Origin: Nioella aestuarii
Lineage (GTDB): Bacteria > Pseudomonadota > Alphaproteobacteria > Rhodobacterales > Rhodobacteraceae
Direction: 5' to 3'
Assembly (NCBI RefSeq): GCF_050896395.1
Contig: NZ_JBPBBA010000025.1
Coordinates: 1 to 64,000, forward strand
DNA length: 64,000 nt
The position numbers and the translations under genes are program-made. How positions within the stretch are numbered: the first letter of the stretch is position 1; each line of letters begins with the position of its first letter. Under the pieces are notes generated by a model. The model searched no databases and was not told where the DNA came from. It was given only the letters and a program-made list of their open reading frames with translations. This document shows positions 7,567 to 16,428 of this stretch, piece by piece.

Positions 7567-8441
7567 CGGATCGCGGCCGCCATCTGGTCAAGCGTTGTCT
7601 CTGCTTCGGGAAGCAACAGGCCGGGAAAGAGCGGCCAGACATGCGGCAGACCGGTTTCGATGGTCAAATGGGTCTCAACACCCTGCGCGCGCAGCGCGGC
7701 GACCATGCGGCGGCTGTCATCGAGCAGGATCTCTCCGTCACCCACCCAAACATGCACCGGCCCGGCACCCGGAAACTGCGCATATAGCGGGCTTGCGCGC
7801 GGATCTTCGGGGGCGCCGCCGTCCAGGTAGCGAAGCGCGGATTGGCGAACCCCGTCGGGGGGCAGCACAACCTCGGTCGCGTCATTGGTCCGCAGACTGT
7901 CGCCGGTCATCGCAAGATCCGTGAGAGGCGACAGCACCAAAGTGGCAAGAGGTTGCGGCAAGTCGGGGTCGGCGCAGATCATTGCCAATAGCGACAGGGA
8001 GAGCCCGCCCCCGGCGCTGTCACCGGCAAGGATCACCGGGCCTTGGCTGGCCATCTCCCGATAAAGCCGCAGCACCGCCTCCGGCGCGGCGGGAAACGGG
8101 GCCTCGGGGGCCAGCGGATAATCCGGAACCACCGCACCCACGCCCATCCGAAGAGCCAGCCGCGCGGCTAGGCCCTTATGGGTGCGGGGACTGCCGAACA
8201 CATAGCCGCCGCCATGCAGGTAGAGAAGCGTCGTTCCGGTGTGCGGCCCAAGCTCAAGCACTTCCATCCCGGCGCGCTCGGTCCAGCGTTTCGCCACCCC
8301 GCGCGGAAGCGGAAAGAGCAGCCACCCCTGCCATTCGAAACGCCTGCGCACGCGCGCGATGTCGAAGCTGGTCAGCCGGTTCAGCGCGGGCCTTTCGATC
8401 CAACGCAGCCAGGTGTTGAGCAGACGCGCGCGTAGGGTCAT
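7563..8441 (-). CDS. Alpha/beta hydrolase, hormone-sensitive-lipase-like esterase
   Basis: A 292-residue esterase of the HSL (bacterial family IV) type. The oxyanion-hole motif HGGGYVFG follows a LLYL strand (about 72-83), the nucleophile elbow is GDSAGGG (Ser about 142), the acid is probably in VGDGEILLDD, and the His in LPHVWPLFPG (about 267). No signal peptide, so probably cytoplasmic. Its start codon overlaps the gshB stop (ATGA, 8438-8441), so it is translated after gshB. Natural substrate unknown. Confidence 0.88.
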   Translation of the reverse strand: MTLRARLLNTWLRWIERPALNRLTSFDIARVRRRFEWQGWLLFPLPRGVAKRWTERAGMEVLELGPHTGTTLLYLHGGGYVFGSPRTHKGLAARLALRMGVGAVVPDYPLAPEAPFPAAPEAVLRLYREMASQGPVILAGDSAGGGLSLSLLAMICADPDLPQPLATLVLSPLTDLAMTGDSLRTNDATEVVLPPDGVRQSALRYLDGGAPEDPRASPLYAQFPGAGPVHVWVGDGEILLDDSRRMVAALRAQGVETHLTIETGLPHVWPLFPGLLLPEAETTLDQMAAAIR

Positions 8442-9379
8442 GCGACTCGGGCTTCGATGGCCTGCCAGATCTTCTCCGCGATATTGACGCCGTCAAAACG
8501 CTCAAGCTCCTGGATGCCAGTGGGGGAGGTCACGTTGATCTCTGTCAGCCAGTTGCCAATCACGTCGATGCCAACGAAGATCTGCCCCTTCTCTCGCAAG
8601 AGGGGTCCGATGCGGGCGCAGATTTCGCGGTCGCGTTCGGTCAGTTCAACCTTTTCAGGGCGCCCGCCCACATGCATGTTGGACCGGGTTTCGCCCTTGG
8701 CCGGCACGCGGTTGATCGCGCCGACGGGCTCGCCATCGACCAGGATCACGCGCTTGTCGCCCGCCGACACGTCAGGCAGGAATTTCTGCGCGATCAGCGG
8801 CTCTCGATTGATACCTGTGAAAAGCTCGTGCAGCGAATTGAGATTGCGGTCATTCGGGTCGAGCCGGAAGACCCCAGCGCCACCGTTGCCGTAGAGCGGT
8901 TTCAAGATGATATCGCCATGCTTGTGCTTGAAGTCTTTCAGTGTCTGAAGATCGCGGGCGATGGTGGTGGGCGGCGTCAGGTCAGGGAAGTCGAGGACCA
9001 GCAATTTTTCAGGGTAGTTGCGCACCCAGAACGGGTCATTCACCACCAGCGTCTCGGGATGAACGCGTTCCAGGATATGGGTCGTGGTGATATAGCCCAT
9101 GTCGAAGGGCGGGTCCTGGCGCAGCCAAACCACGTCCCAGTCGGCAAGATCGATTTCCTGCATCTCACCAAGGGTGAAATGGTCGCCTTTCACGCGTCGC
9201 ACCGTTAAGGGCCAACCCCGCGCAGTGACCCGGCCTTCCTGATAGGCAAGCATATCGGGGGTATAGTAAAACAGCTCATGCCCCCGCGCCTGCGCCTCTT
9301 CGGCGATGCGGAAACTGCTGTCAGCGTCGATGTTGATCGGACCGATCGGGTCCATCTGGATGGCAACCTTGAGGGGCAT
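8438..9379 (-). CDS. gshB: Glutathione synthetase
   Basis: ATP-dependent ligation of gamma-glutamylcysteine and glycine to form glutathione. The 313-residue protein begins MPLKVAIQMDPIGPINIDAD, typical of the prokaryotic GshB family. It continues with the central substrate segment DVVWLRQDPPFDMGYITTT, the ATP-grasp loop ILKPLYGNGGAGVF (about 185-198) and the C-terminal NVTSPTGIQELERF metal-binding region. I start at 9379, with GGAGACG upstream, ten codons after a possible earlier ATG. It forms a minus-strand run rsmI-yraN-gshB-esterase. Confidence 0.97.
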   Translation of the reverse strand: MPLKVAIQMDPIGPINIDADSSFRIAEEAQARGHELFYYTPDMLAYQEGRVTARGWPLTVRRVKGDHFTLGEMQEIDLADWDVVWLRQDPPFDMGYITTTHILERVHPETLVVNDPFWVRNYPEKLLVLDFPDLTPPTTIARDLQTLKDFKHKHGDIILKPLYGNGGAGVFRLDPNDRNLNSLHELFTGINREPLIAQKFLPDVSAGDKRVILVDGEPVGAINRVPAKGETRSNMHVGGRPEKVELTERDREICARIGPLLREKGQIFVGIDVIGNWLTEINVTSPTGIQELERFDGVNIAEKIWQAIEARVA

Positions 9380-9453
9380 GCGGCGTCTCCATTCCCACGT
9401 GTTGCGCATTCATGACCCGTGAGGCCGAAAGGTGCAATGCCGTCAATGTGCCC

Positions 9454-9807
9454 CTATGCACACAAGACATTCGGCAGGATGTCAATTTGCCCCTGATGAT
9501 CCAGCAGTGCTACGTCAACACGGCAATCGGTATGAGCGCCTGCCGGAAGGTACCCGATGAAATCCTCTGCACTTCTGAAGATTCGGGAAAGCTGGCGTTG
9601 AGACAGGTGTTCGACAGCACGAGAGTGGCTACGGCTTTTCTTGACCTCGACAAAGACAACCGTGCCGTCCTTTTCAGCCACAAGGTCGATCTCACCGGCC
9701 TTGCTGCGCCAGCGTCGGGACAGGATCACGTGGCCATCGCGCACATAGCGGCGTGTCACCTGGTCCTCTGCCGATAGGCCCGCATGATAGCTGACAGCAC
9801 CACTCAT
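9454..9807 (-). CDS. yraN: YraN / UPF0102-family endonuclease-fold protein
   Basis: Small (117 residues) member of the YraN/UPF0102 family, which has a restriction-endonuclease-like fold but no settled function. The core motif is GEIDLVAEKDGTVVFVEVK (about 39-57), with the Asp and Glu-Val-Lys placed like a PD-(D/E)xK site, preceded by SAEDQVTRRY. It starts 15 bp after the rsmI stop, an arrangement (rsmI-yraN) seen in many proteobacteria, so the two are probably co-transcribed. Confidence 0.93.
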   Translation of the reverse strand: MSGAVSYHAGLSAEDQVTRRYVRDGHVILSRRWRSKAGEIDLVAEKDGTVVFVEVKKSRSHSRAVEHLSQRQLSRIFRSAEDFIGYLPAGAHTDCRVDVALLDHQGQIDILPNVLCA

Positions 9808-9822
9808 TCATCGATCTCCAGT

Positions 9823-10707
9823 TCAGCCATCCATTTCCAGTTTCAGCGCCGCCTGATAAACGTCGCGCTTTTTCAACCCCAAGTCAGCGGCGACCTGCGC
9901 GGCCGCATCCTTGACCGACAAAGTCTCAAGCGCCGCGCGCAGGGCGTCTTCCATCGATTCTGCCGTCGCCTGCACCGGGGCACCCTTGCCTATGACGACG
10001 ACGATTTCGCCCTTAAGGGTCCGATCTTCGATGGCAATTCGAACCTCATCGACGGTTCCGCGCAAGACCTCTTCAAAGCGTTTGGTTAATTCCCGGCACA
10101 GTGCCATAGGGCGATCGCCCCCGAAGGTATCCGACAAAACATCTAACAATCGGTGAACGCGGCGGGGAGATTCATAGAGGATGATCGTCGCCCCGATCGG
10201 TGCGAGATCCTTCAGCCATGTGGACATCGCGCCCTTGGCCTGCGGTGGAAAACCCGCGAACAGGAACCGGTCGCTCGGCAGGCCAGACACCGCAAGCGCT
10301 GCCAGCACGGCAGAGGCCCCGGGGGCGGCGATCACCGGAAGGCCGTTTTCGATCATTCCGCGAGCAAGCTGATAGCCTGGGTCCGCCACCAGCGGCGTCC
10401 CCGCCTCGGACACGTAAGCCACGGATTTCCCACCGGCGACCATTTCAGCCAGCTTGTCGCGGGCGCCATGGCTGCTGTGATCGTGATAGGCGATCAACGG
10501 ACGCCCTGCTACCGCAAGCCCGTGGATCTCCATCAACTTGCGGGCCGTACGGGTATCTTCGGCGGCAATCACGTCGGCAGAGGCCAAAATATCCAGCGCC
10601 CTCAGGGTGATATCCCGCGCGGCCCCAATGGGTGTCGCAACAAGATATAACCCAGGGTCAAGCCGGGTTGCGCGCGGCGCACCGGCGGTTGCAAGCTGAT
10701 CGGTCAT
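9823..10707 (-). CDS. rsmI: 16S rRNA (cytidine-1402-2'-O)-methyltransferase
   Basis: Tetrapyrrole-methylase-fold enzyme that 2'-O-methylates C1402 of 16S rRNA, fine-tuning decoding at the P site. The 294-residue protein has the family N-terminus LYLVATPIGAARDITLRAL (about 20-38), EDTRTARKL, the SAM-binding loop YVSEAGTPLVADPGYQL (about 98-114), IAAPGASAVLAALAVSGLP, and FAGFPPQAKG. The C-terminal DNA/RNA-binding helix is LKKRDVYQAAL. It is divergent from the lppC gene, with about 86 bp of shared upstream region. Confidence 0.96.
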   Translation of the reverse strand: MTDQLATAGAPRATRLDPGLYLVATPIGAARDITLRALDILASADVIAAEDTRTARKLMEIHGLAVAGRPLIAYHDHSSHGARDKLAEMVAGGKSVAYVSEAGTPLVADPGYQLARGMIENGLPVIAAPGASAVLAALAVSGLPSDRFLFAGFPPQAKGAMSTWLKDLAPIGATIILYESPRRVHRLLDVLSDTFGGDRPMALCRELTKRFEEVLRGTVDEVRIAIEDRTLKGEIVVVIGKGAPVQATAESMEDALRAALETLSVKDAAAQVAADLGLKKRDVYQAALKLEMDG

Positions 10708-10793
10708 GGGCTGGCCTCTTGGCGTTTACTTGTTTCGCGCGACCGCGTAGGGTCCGTCCGACCCATTTTCGAGCCTTCTGGAGACGGCCCCGC

Positions 10794-11963
10794 ATGTTCC
10801 CTTCTTTCCGCAATATCCGCAAGTCACGCCGGTTCGTTTTACTGGCGCTTTGTGCCGGTGTCCTCGCCGCCTGTCAGGTTGGTGTTCCCGGTGGCAGCGG
10901 TCCGCGCGTGCGTGTCGGAGCGCCAATCCAGGTGGCATTGCTGCTGCCCTATGGCTCGGCCAGCGCGGGGGATGAGATTGTGGCCCGCAGCCTGGAAAAC
11001 GCGGCACGGCTGGCGGCATCGGAGTTTGAAGGCGTACAGCTAGAGATTACCGTCTATAACACCGCCGCCGACCCCGCGCAGGCAGCAACCGTCGCACGGC
11101 AGGCCCTTCAACAGGGTGCGCGTGTCATCGTTGGACCCCTTCGGTCCGATGCGGCTGCAGCCGTCGGTGTCGCTGTTTCCAACAGTAACGTCGCTGTCCT
11201 CAGCTTCTCCAACAACACCGAAATTGCTGGTGGCAATGTCTTCGTGCTTGGCCACACTTACGACAACACAGCCGACCGGATCGCAAACTATGCGGTCCGG
11301 CAGGGGCGCAACCGGGTCGCTGTTCTGCACGCACAGAACCTGGCCGGGGAAGTCGCCCGCGACGCGGTTCAGCAGGCTATTTCGCGCGCCGGTGGCACCG
11401 TTGCTGGCGTCGTCAGCTACGAGTTCTCACAGCAAGGCGTGGTGCAAGCTCTGCCCGAGGTCATGTCGACAATCCGGTCATCGGATGCGAACGGGCTGGT
11501 CATTACCGCCGAGGCCTCTGCCGCGCTGCCGCTCTTTGCGCAGCTGCTGCCAGAAAACGGGCTGGATCTGGAGGAGGTCCGGGTGATGGGCCTGACCCGG
11601 TGGGACGTGCCGTCTCAGACGCTGGAACTGTCTGGCCTTCAAGGCGGATGGTTCGCGCTGCCAGACCCTGATGCAAACGCTGCCTTCAACGCCCGCTACA
11701 CCGCCGCCTATGGCGACGCCCCGCATGTCCTTGCCCCCATTGCCTACGACGCCATGCGCGCGATTGCCGAAACCGCAGCCGAAGCGGGAGCAATCGGGGT
11801 TGCAGAGCTGACGGCGTCCTCTGGCTTTGCCGGCGCGAACGGGGTATTCCGCCTGAGAGCCGATGGCACCGTCGAACGGGCCATGGCAATCGCAACGGTA
11901 CTAGACAACCAGGTTTCCATTATTGACCCCGCACCAGGACGCCTTGGCGCTTCCGGTTTCTGA
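10794..11963 (+). CDS. LppC/LpoA-like lipoprotein, putative penicillin-binding-protein activator
   Basis: A 389-residue outer-membrane lipoprotein candidate: basic N-terminus, hydrophobic LLALCAGVLAAC with a lipobox Cys at about 27, then a periplasmic-binding-protein-like (type 1) fold. Family marks are IQVALLLPYGS, the AARLAASEFEGVQLEI region and ARVIVGPLRSDAAAAV. In E. coli the LpoA member activates PBP1A; whether alphaproteobacterial versions do the same is inferred. I start at 10794, after GGAGA, where the signal peptide begins. The 3' end overlaps the start of glnD by 41 bp, a conserved-looking neighbourhood with rsmI upstream on the other strand. Confidence 0.88.
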   Translation: MFPSFRNIRKSRRFVLLALCAGVLAACQVGVPGGSGPRVRVGAPIQVALLLPYGSASAGDEIVARSLENAARLAASEFEGVQLEITVYNTAADPAQAATVARQALQQGARVIVGPLRSDAAAAVGVAVSNSNVAVLSFSNNTEIAGGNVFVLGHTYDNTADRIANYAVRQGRNRVAVLHAQNLAGEVARDAVQQAISRAGGTVAGVVSYEFSQQGVVQALPEVMSTIRSSDANGLVITAEASAALPLFAQLLPENGLDLEEVRVMGLTRWDVPSQTLELSGLQGGWFALPDPDANAAFNARYTAAYGDAPHVLAPIAYDAMRAIAETAAEAGAIGVAELTASSGFAGANGVFRLRADGTVERAMAIATVLDNQVSIIDPAPGRLGASGF

Positions 11964-14754
11964 CCGGAACCCGCGCCTTCCCGCCACCGGAACCGCCCCC
12001 GGGGAGTTGATCCTCCCCGAGGCAGAAATCTTTGACACCGCGGCCGTTCGGTCCCGGCTCGACACGGCCCTTGCCGATCAAACCGATCCAGGGAAGATCC
12101 GAGCGTTGACGGTGGCAGAGCTGCTGGCCGCACAAAAGACCGGGCGGGCGGCCATTGAGAAGGCGTTCGAAGCAAGCCCGCTTTTCGCACGCCGCATCAC
12201 GCGCGCTTATGCATTTTTGACAGATGGTATGGTGGGCGAGGCCATTCGCGTCGCCACGACCTATCTGCACCGCAATTCCAACCCGACCGATGCTGAGCGT
12301 TTGGCGGTGATGGCCGTAGGCGGCTATGGGCGTGGCGAGATGGCCCCGTTCTCTGATGTCGATCTGTTGTTCGTTCTGCCCTACAAGATGACCGGATGGG
12401 CCGAGAGCGTCATAGAATCCACCCTCTACATTCTGTGGGATCTGCGCCTGAAAGTGGGCCATGCCAGCCGGTCCATCCCGGATTGTCTGCGACTGGCGAA
12501 AGGGGATTTCACAATCCGAACCTCGCTGTTGGAAATGCGGTTTCTGACCGGGGACGCCGCGCTTGGGGCCGAACTGCACGACACCCTTCACAGCCAGTTG
12601 TTCGCAGGCACAGCAAGCGAGTTCATTGACGCCAAGCTGGAAGAACGTGCCGATCGGCACAAGCGGCAGGGCGGCCAGCGTTACATGGTCGAACCCAATG
12701 TGAAAGAGGGTAAAGGCGGCCTGCGCGACCTGCAAACGCTCTACTGGATCGCCAAATATGAACAGGGCGTCGAAACCGTGGCCGAGCTGGTGGAACATGG
12801 CGTCTTCCGGCGGGAGGAGTTTAACGCCTTCGACGCGGCGGAACGTTTTCTGTGGGCCGTGCGTTGCCATATCCACCTGATCGCAGGGCGCGCGCAGGAT
12901 CAGCTTACCTTTGATTTGCAGGTCGAGGTGGCCGCACGCATTGGGTACACCGATCACAGCGGCCGCCGCGCGGTGGAATATTTCATGCAGGATTACTTCC
13001 GCCACGCCACCCGCGTGGGCGAACTGACCCGCATCTTCCTGACGGCCATGGAAGCGGCACATCTGAAGCCCGAACCCCTGATCATCGGCTTTCTCAAGGG
13101 CCGCCGGATGCGACGCAAGAAGCTGAAGCCGGGATATGAGGTCAAGCAGGGGCGCCTTGCGGTCATTGACGACGCGGATTTCCTGTCTGACAAGCTGAAC
13201 CTGTTGCGCCTCTTTGAAGAGGGCTTGCGCACCGGCTATCTGATCCATCCCGACGCAATGCGGCTGGTCACGGCGAACCTGCACCTCATCGACGACGAGA
13301 TGCGCAGCGACAAGGAAGCGGTGCGGATCTTCCTTGACCTGCTGCTGAAACATGGCAATCCCGAACGGGGCCTGCGCCGCATGAACGAGCTTGGGGTGCT
13401 GGCCGCCTTCATCCCCGAGTTCGCGCCGGTCGTGGCGATGATGCAGTTCAACATGTACCATAGCTACACGGTGGACGAGCACACGATCCAGGTGATCTCA
13501 ACCCTCGCGCAGATCGAGCGGGAGGAGCTGATCGAGGAACTGCCTGTCGCTTCGGGCATCCTCAAGGCCGGTGTGAACCGAAAGGTGCTCTACCTCGCCT
13601 GTCTGATCCACGACCTCGGCAAGGGCCGGGATGAGGATCACTCGGCCGTGGGTGCCCAGATCGCCCGCCGCATCTGTCCCCGCCTTGGTCTGAAACCGGA
13701 CGAGGCCGAGACCGTGGAATGGCTGGTTCGCCATCACCTGCTGATGTCCGACATGGCCCAGAAACGCGACATCGGCGATGTCCGCACGGTGCGCGACTTC
13801 GCCAAAGCGGTCAAAACCAAGACCCGGCTGGATCTGCTGACAGTGCTGACCGTTTGCGACATTCGCGGCGTCGGCCCAAATGTCTGGAACAACTGGAAGG
13901 CGACACTGCTGCGCGGTCTCTATCGCGCTACGGCAACGGCCCTGGAAACCGGATTGGAGGATCTCAACCGCGAAAAACGCGAAGGCGAAGCTAAGCGCGC
14001 CCTTCGTGAGCGGCTGGAAGATTGGGATCGCAAGGCGCTCAAGACTGAAACCGACCGCCACTACGGCCCCTATTGGCAGGGTTTGGACACTGAAACTCAG
14101 GCGGTGATTGCCAGCCTGCTGCGAGACCTGCCCAACAACGAGATTCGAATCGACTCAGCGCAGGACATTGACCGCGACGCGACCCGCGTCTGCTTTGCGC
14201 TGGCCGATCATCCCGGCATCTTCTCGCGCCTTGCCGGCGCGCTCAGCCTCGTGGGTGCCAACGTGGTCGATGCGCGGACCTACACCACCAAGGATGGCTA
14301 CGCGACGGCGGTCTTTTGGGTGCAGGATGCCGAGGGCCACCCCTATGAGGCCAGCCGCCTGCCGCGCCTGACCACCATGATCCAGAAGACCCTGCGCGGC
14401 GAGGTCGTCGCCAGCCAGGCGCTGGACAAGCGCGACAAGATCAAGAAGCGTGAGCGCCCCTTCAACGTTCCCACCAACATCACCTTCGACAATGAAGGGT
14501 CCGAGATCTATACGATCATCGAGGTCGATACCCGTGACCGGCCGGGTCTGCTCTATGACCTGACCAAGACACTTGCGGCGTCGAATATCTACATTTCGTC
14601 GGCGGTCATCGCGACCTATGGGGAACAGGTAATCGACACGTTTTATGTCAAGGACATGTTCGGCCTGAAGCTGCATGCGAAGCACAGGCAGGACGCGCTG
14701 GAGAAAAAGCTGCGCGAGGCCATCGCCCGCGTCGCGGAACGGGCGGGCGCATGA
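11923..14754 (+). CDS. glnD: Bifunctional uridylyltransferase / uridylyl-removing enzyme (PII signal sensor)
   Basis: Nitrogen-status sensor that uridylylates PII proteins when glutamine is low and removes UMP when it is high. The 943-residue chain shows, in order: a nucleotidyltransferase domain with GGYGRGEMAPFSDVDLLF (the G-x11-D-x-D site); a GlnD-type helical region with VEPNVKEGKGGLRDLQTLYW; an HD hydrolase domain (YHSYTVDEHT, then HDLGKGRDEDHS) for the UMP-removing activity; and two C-terminal ACT domains (ALADHPGIFSRLAGALS and VDTRDRPGLLYDLTKTL), which bind glutamine. The start I use is TTG at 11923, inside the lppC gene; the ribosome-binding site is weak, so the true start could be somewhat later. 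murJ follows with a 4-bp overlap. Confidence 0.95.
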   Translation: MTPHQDALALPVSDRNPRLPATGTAPGELILPEAEIFDTAAVRSRLDTALADQTDPGKIRALTVAELLAAQKTGRAAIEKAFEASPLFARRITRAYAFLTDGMVGEAIRVATTYLHRNSNPTDAERLAVMAVGGYGRGEMAPFSDVDLLFVLPYKMTGWAESVIESTLYILWDLRLKVGHASRSIPDCLRLAKGDFTIRTSLLEMRFLTGDAALGAELHDTLHSQLFAGTASEFIDAKLEERADRHKRQGGQRYMVEPNVKEGKGGLRDLQTLYWIAKYEQGVETVAELVEHGVFRREEFNAFDAAERFLWAVRCHIHLIAGRAQDQLTFDLQVEVAARIGYTDHSGRRAVEYFMQDYFRHATRVGELTRIFLTAMEAAHLKPEPLIIGFLKGRRMRRKKLKPGYEVKQGRLAVIDDADFLSDKLNLLRLFEEGLRTGYLIHPDAMRLVTANLHLIDDEMRSDKEAVRIFLDLLLKHGNPERGLRRMNELGVLAAFIPEFAPVVAMMQFNMYHSYTVDEHTIQVISTLAQIEREELIEELPVASGILKAGVNRKVLYLACLIHDLGKGRDEDHSAVGAQIARRICPRLGLKPDEAETVEWLVRHHLLMSDMAQKRDIGDVRTVRDFAKAVKTKTRLDLLTVLTVCDIRGVGPNVWNNWKATLLRGLYRATATALETGLEDLNREKREGEAKRALRERLEDWDRKALKTETDRHYGPYWQGLDTETQAVIASLLRDLPNNEIRIDSAQDIDRDATRVCFALADHPGIFSRLAGALSLVGANVVDARTYTTKDGYATAVFWVQDAEGHPYEASRLPRLTTMIQKTLRGEVVASQALDKRDKIKKRERPFNVPTNITFDNEGSEIYTIIEVDTRDRPGLLYDLTKTLAASNIYISSAVIATYGEQVIDTFYVKDMFGLKLHAKHRQDALEKKLREAIARVAERAGA

Positions 14755-16301
14755 GCGCCAAGCCCATCCGGCTGCTCAGCGGTATTCTGACCGTGGGCGG
14801 CTGGACCATGGTCAGCCGCGTGCTTGGCTTCGTGCGGGAAATCATGCTGACGGCGCTGATCGGCCCCGGCTCGGTGATGGATGCCTTCGTCGCCGCCTTT
14901 CGCTTGCCCAACCTTTTCCGCCGCTTCTTTGCCGAGGGCGCGTTCAACGCCGCCTTCGTCCCGATGTATTCGAAAAAGGCCGAGGTGGGTGAGGACGCTG
15001 CGGGTTTTGCTCGTGATGCGCTGTCGGGTCTTGGCCTTGTGGTTCTGGTGCTGGTCGGTCTGGGCATGGTGTTCATGCCCGCGCTGGTCTGGGCCACGGC
15101 GGGCGGGTTCGTCGGGGATGAGCGGTTCGACATGGCCGTGGGCTTCGGTCATGTCGTCTTTCCCTATATCTTCTTCATGTCGCTCTCGGCACTCTTCTCG
15201 GGGGTGCTGAACTCCCACGGGCGCTTTGCGGCGGCAGCGGCGGCCCCGGTCTTGCTGAACATCTTCGTCATCGCGGCAATGGCCATCGGCGCGATGATCG
15301 GCGGTGCGGTCATCACTTGGCTGATCTGGGCCATTCCGATTGCGGGTGTGGCGCAACTTGCGCTGGTCTGGGGCGCAGCAGATCGCGCCGGGATTCGCCT
15401 CCGCCCCTCGCGCCCTCGCTGGACGCCGGAGATGAAGCATCTCGTCGCCGTGGGCGTCCCCGCGGCGCTCGCCAACGGGGTGGCACAGATCAATCTGGTG
15501 GTAGGGCAGCTTGTGGCGTCCTCTACAGAGGGTGCAATCAGCTGGCTGTTCGCCGCCGATCGGCTCTACCAGCTGCCACTTGGCGTGGTCGGCATCGCCA
15601 TCGGCATCGTACTGCTGCCGGAATTGTCGCGTCGGCTGAAGGCGGATGACACCGAGGGCGCGCGTCATTCCCTGTCCCGCGCCTTTGAGTTCGCTTTGAT
15701 CCTGACCCTTCCCTGTGCCGTGGTCTTCCTGCTTATCCCGCTGCCAATTGTCTCGGTCCTCTATGAACGCGGCCAAACCGATGCTGCCGACAGTGCCGCA
15801 ATCGCCGGGGCGCTGGCGATCTACGGGCTCGGCCTGCCAGCCTTCGTGCTGCAAAAGCTGCAACAGCCGGTCTTCTTCGCGCGCGAGGATACGGCGACGC
15901 CTTTCCGTTATGCGCTCGTGGCAATGGCAATCAATGCGGCGCTGGCCTTTGGCCTGATGCCGGTCATCGGCTGGCTGGCCCCGGCAGTGGCCGCCACTGC
16001 GGCGGCTTGGACAATGACGCTGCTGCTATGGCTTGGGGCACGCGGCTTCGGTGAGGCGGCCAGGCTCGACATCAAGGCCCGCCGGGCCGCCCCACGGATC
16101 ATGGCGGCGTCCCTGCTGATGGGGGCGCTAAGCTGGGGTCTGGTCTGGCTTCTATCAGGAGCCCTGCAAACAGACGGTCTCCGCTATGCGGCTCTGGCTG
16201 CCGTGATCCTTGCCGGGATGGCGTCATATGCGGCATTCGGGCAGATGACCGGTGCTTTCCGTCTGGCGGAACTCCGGGCCAGCCTCAGGCGCAACCGCTG
16301 A
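14751..16301 (+). CDS. murJ: Lipid II flippase
   Basis: Polytopic inner-membrane MOP-superfamily protein that flips lipid II across the membrane for peptidoglycan synthesis. The 516-residue sequence has about 14 hydrophobic segments and the family N-terminus: SRVLGFVREIMLTALIGPGS, then DAFVAAFRLPNLFRRFFAEG and AFNAAFVPMY. Charged residues in the first helices (Arg in SRVLGFVRE, Arg in LFRRFF) match those lining the MurJ cavity. The ATG overlaps the glnD stop (ATGA), so it is translationally coupled to the nitrogen sensor gene, as in many alphaproteobacteria. Confidence 0.95.
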   Translation: MSAKPIRLLSGILTVGGWTMVSRVLGFVREIMLTALIGPGSVMDAFVAAFRLPNLFRRFFAEGAFNAAFVPMYSKKAEVGEDAAGFARDALSGLGLVVLVLVGLGMVFMPALVWATAGGFVGDERFDMAVGFGHVVFPYIFFMSLSALFSGVLNSHGRFAAAAAAPVLLNIFVIAAMAIGAMIGGAVITWLIWAIPIAGVAQLALVWGAADRAGIRLRPSRPRWTPEMKHLVAVGVPAALANGVAQINLVVGQLVASSTEGAISWLFAADRLYQLPLGVVGIAIGIVLLPELSRRLKADDTEGARHSLSRAFEFALILTLPCAVVFLLIPLPIVSVLYERGQTDAADSAAIAGALAIYGLGLPAFVLQKLQQPVFFAREDTATPFRYALVAMAINAALAFGLMPVIGWLAPAVAATAAAWTMTLLLWLGARGFGEAARLDIKARRAAPRIMAASLLMGALSWGLVWLLSGALQTDGLRYAALAAVILAGMASYAAFGQMTGAFRLAELRASLRRNR

Positions 16302-16428
16302 TCAAAAGCGCGGGCGCGGTCCGGGGTGCGGGCTGGCGCGACGCAAGATTTCCACCAGACGCAACATCACCTGCGCCAGCCCGGGTGGGTGGGCGGGCAC
16401 GCCGGACCGCGCTCGGCACCCTCACCGT

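Noticed and set aside
11920..13482. A 520-codon open frame on the minus strand opposite glnD
   Set aside because: Same artefact: antisense to clear GlnD domains, with no plausible start or motif.
14643..15863. A 406-codon open frame opposite murJ
   Set aside because: The translation is dominated by Arg, His, Asp and Gln, the complement of murJ's hydrophobic codons, and has no recognisable protein.
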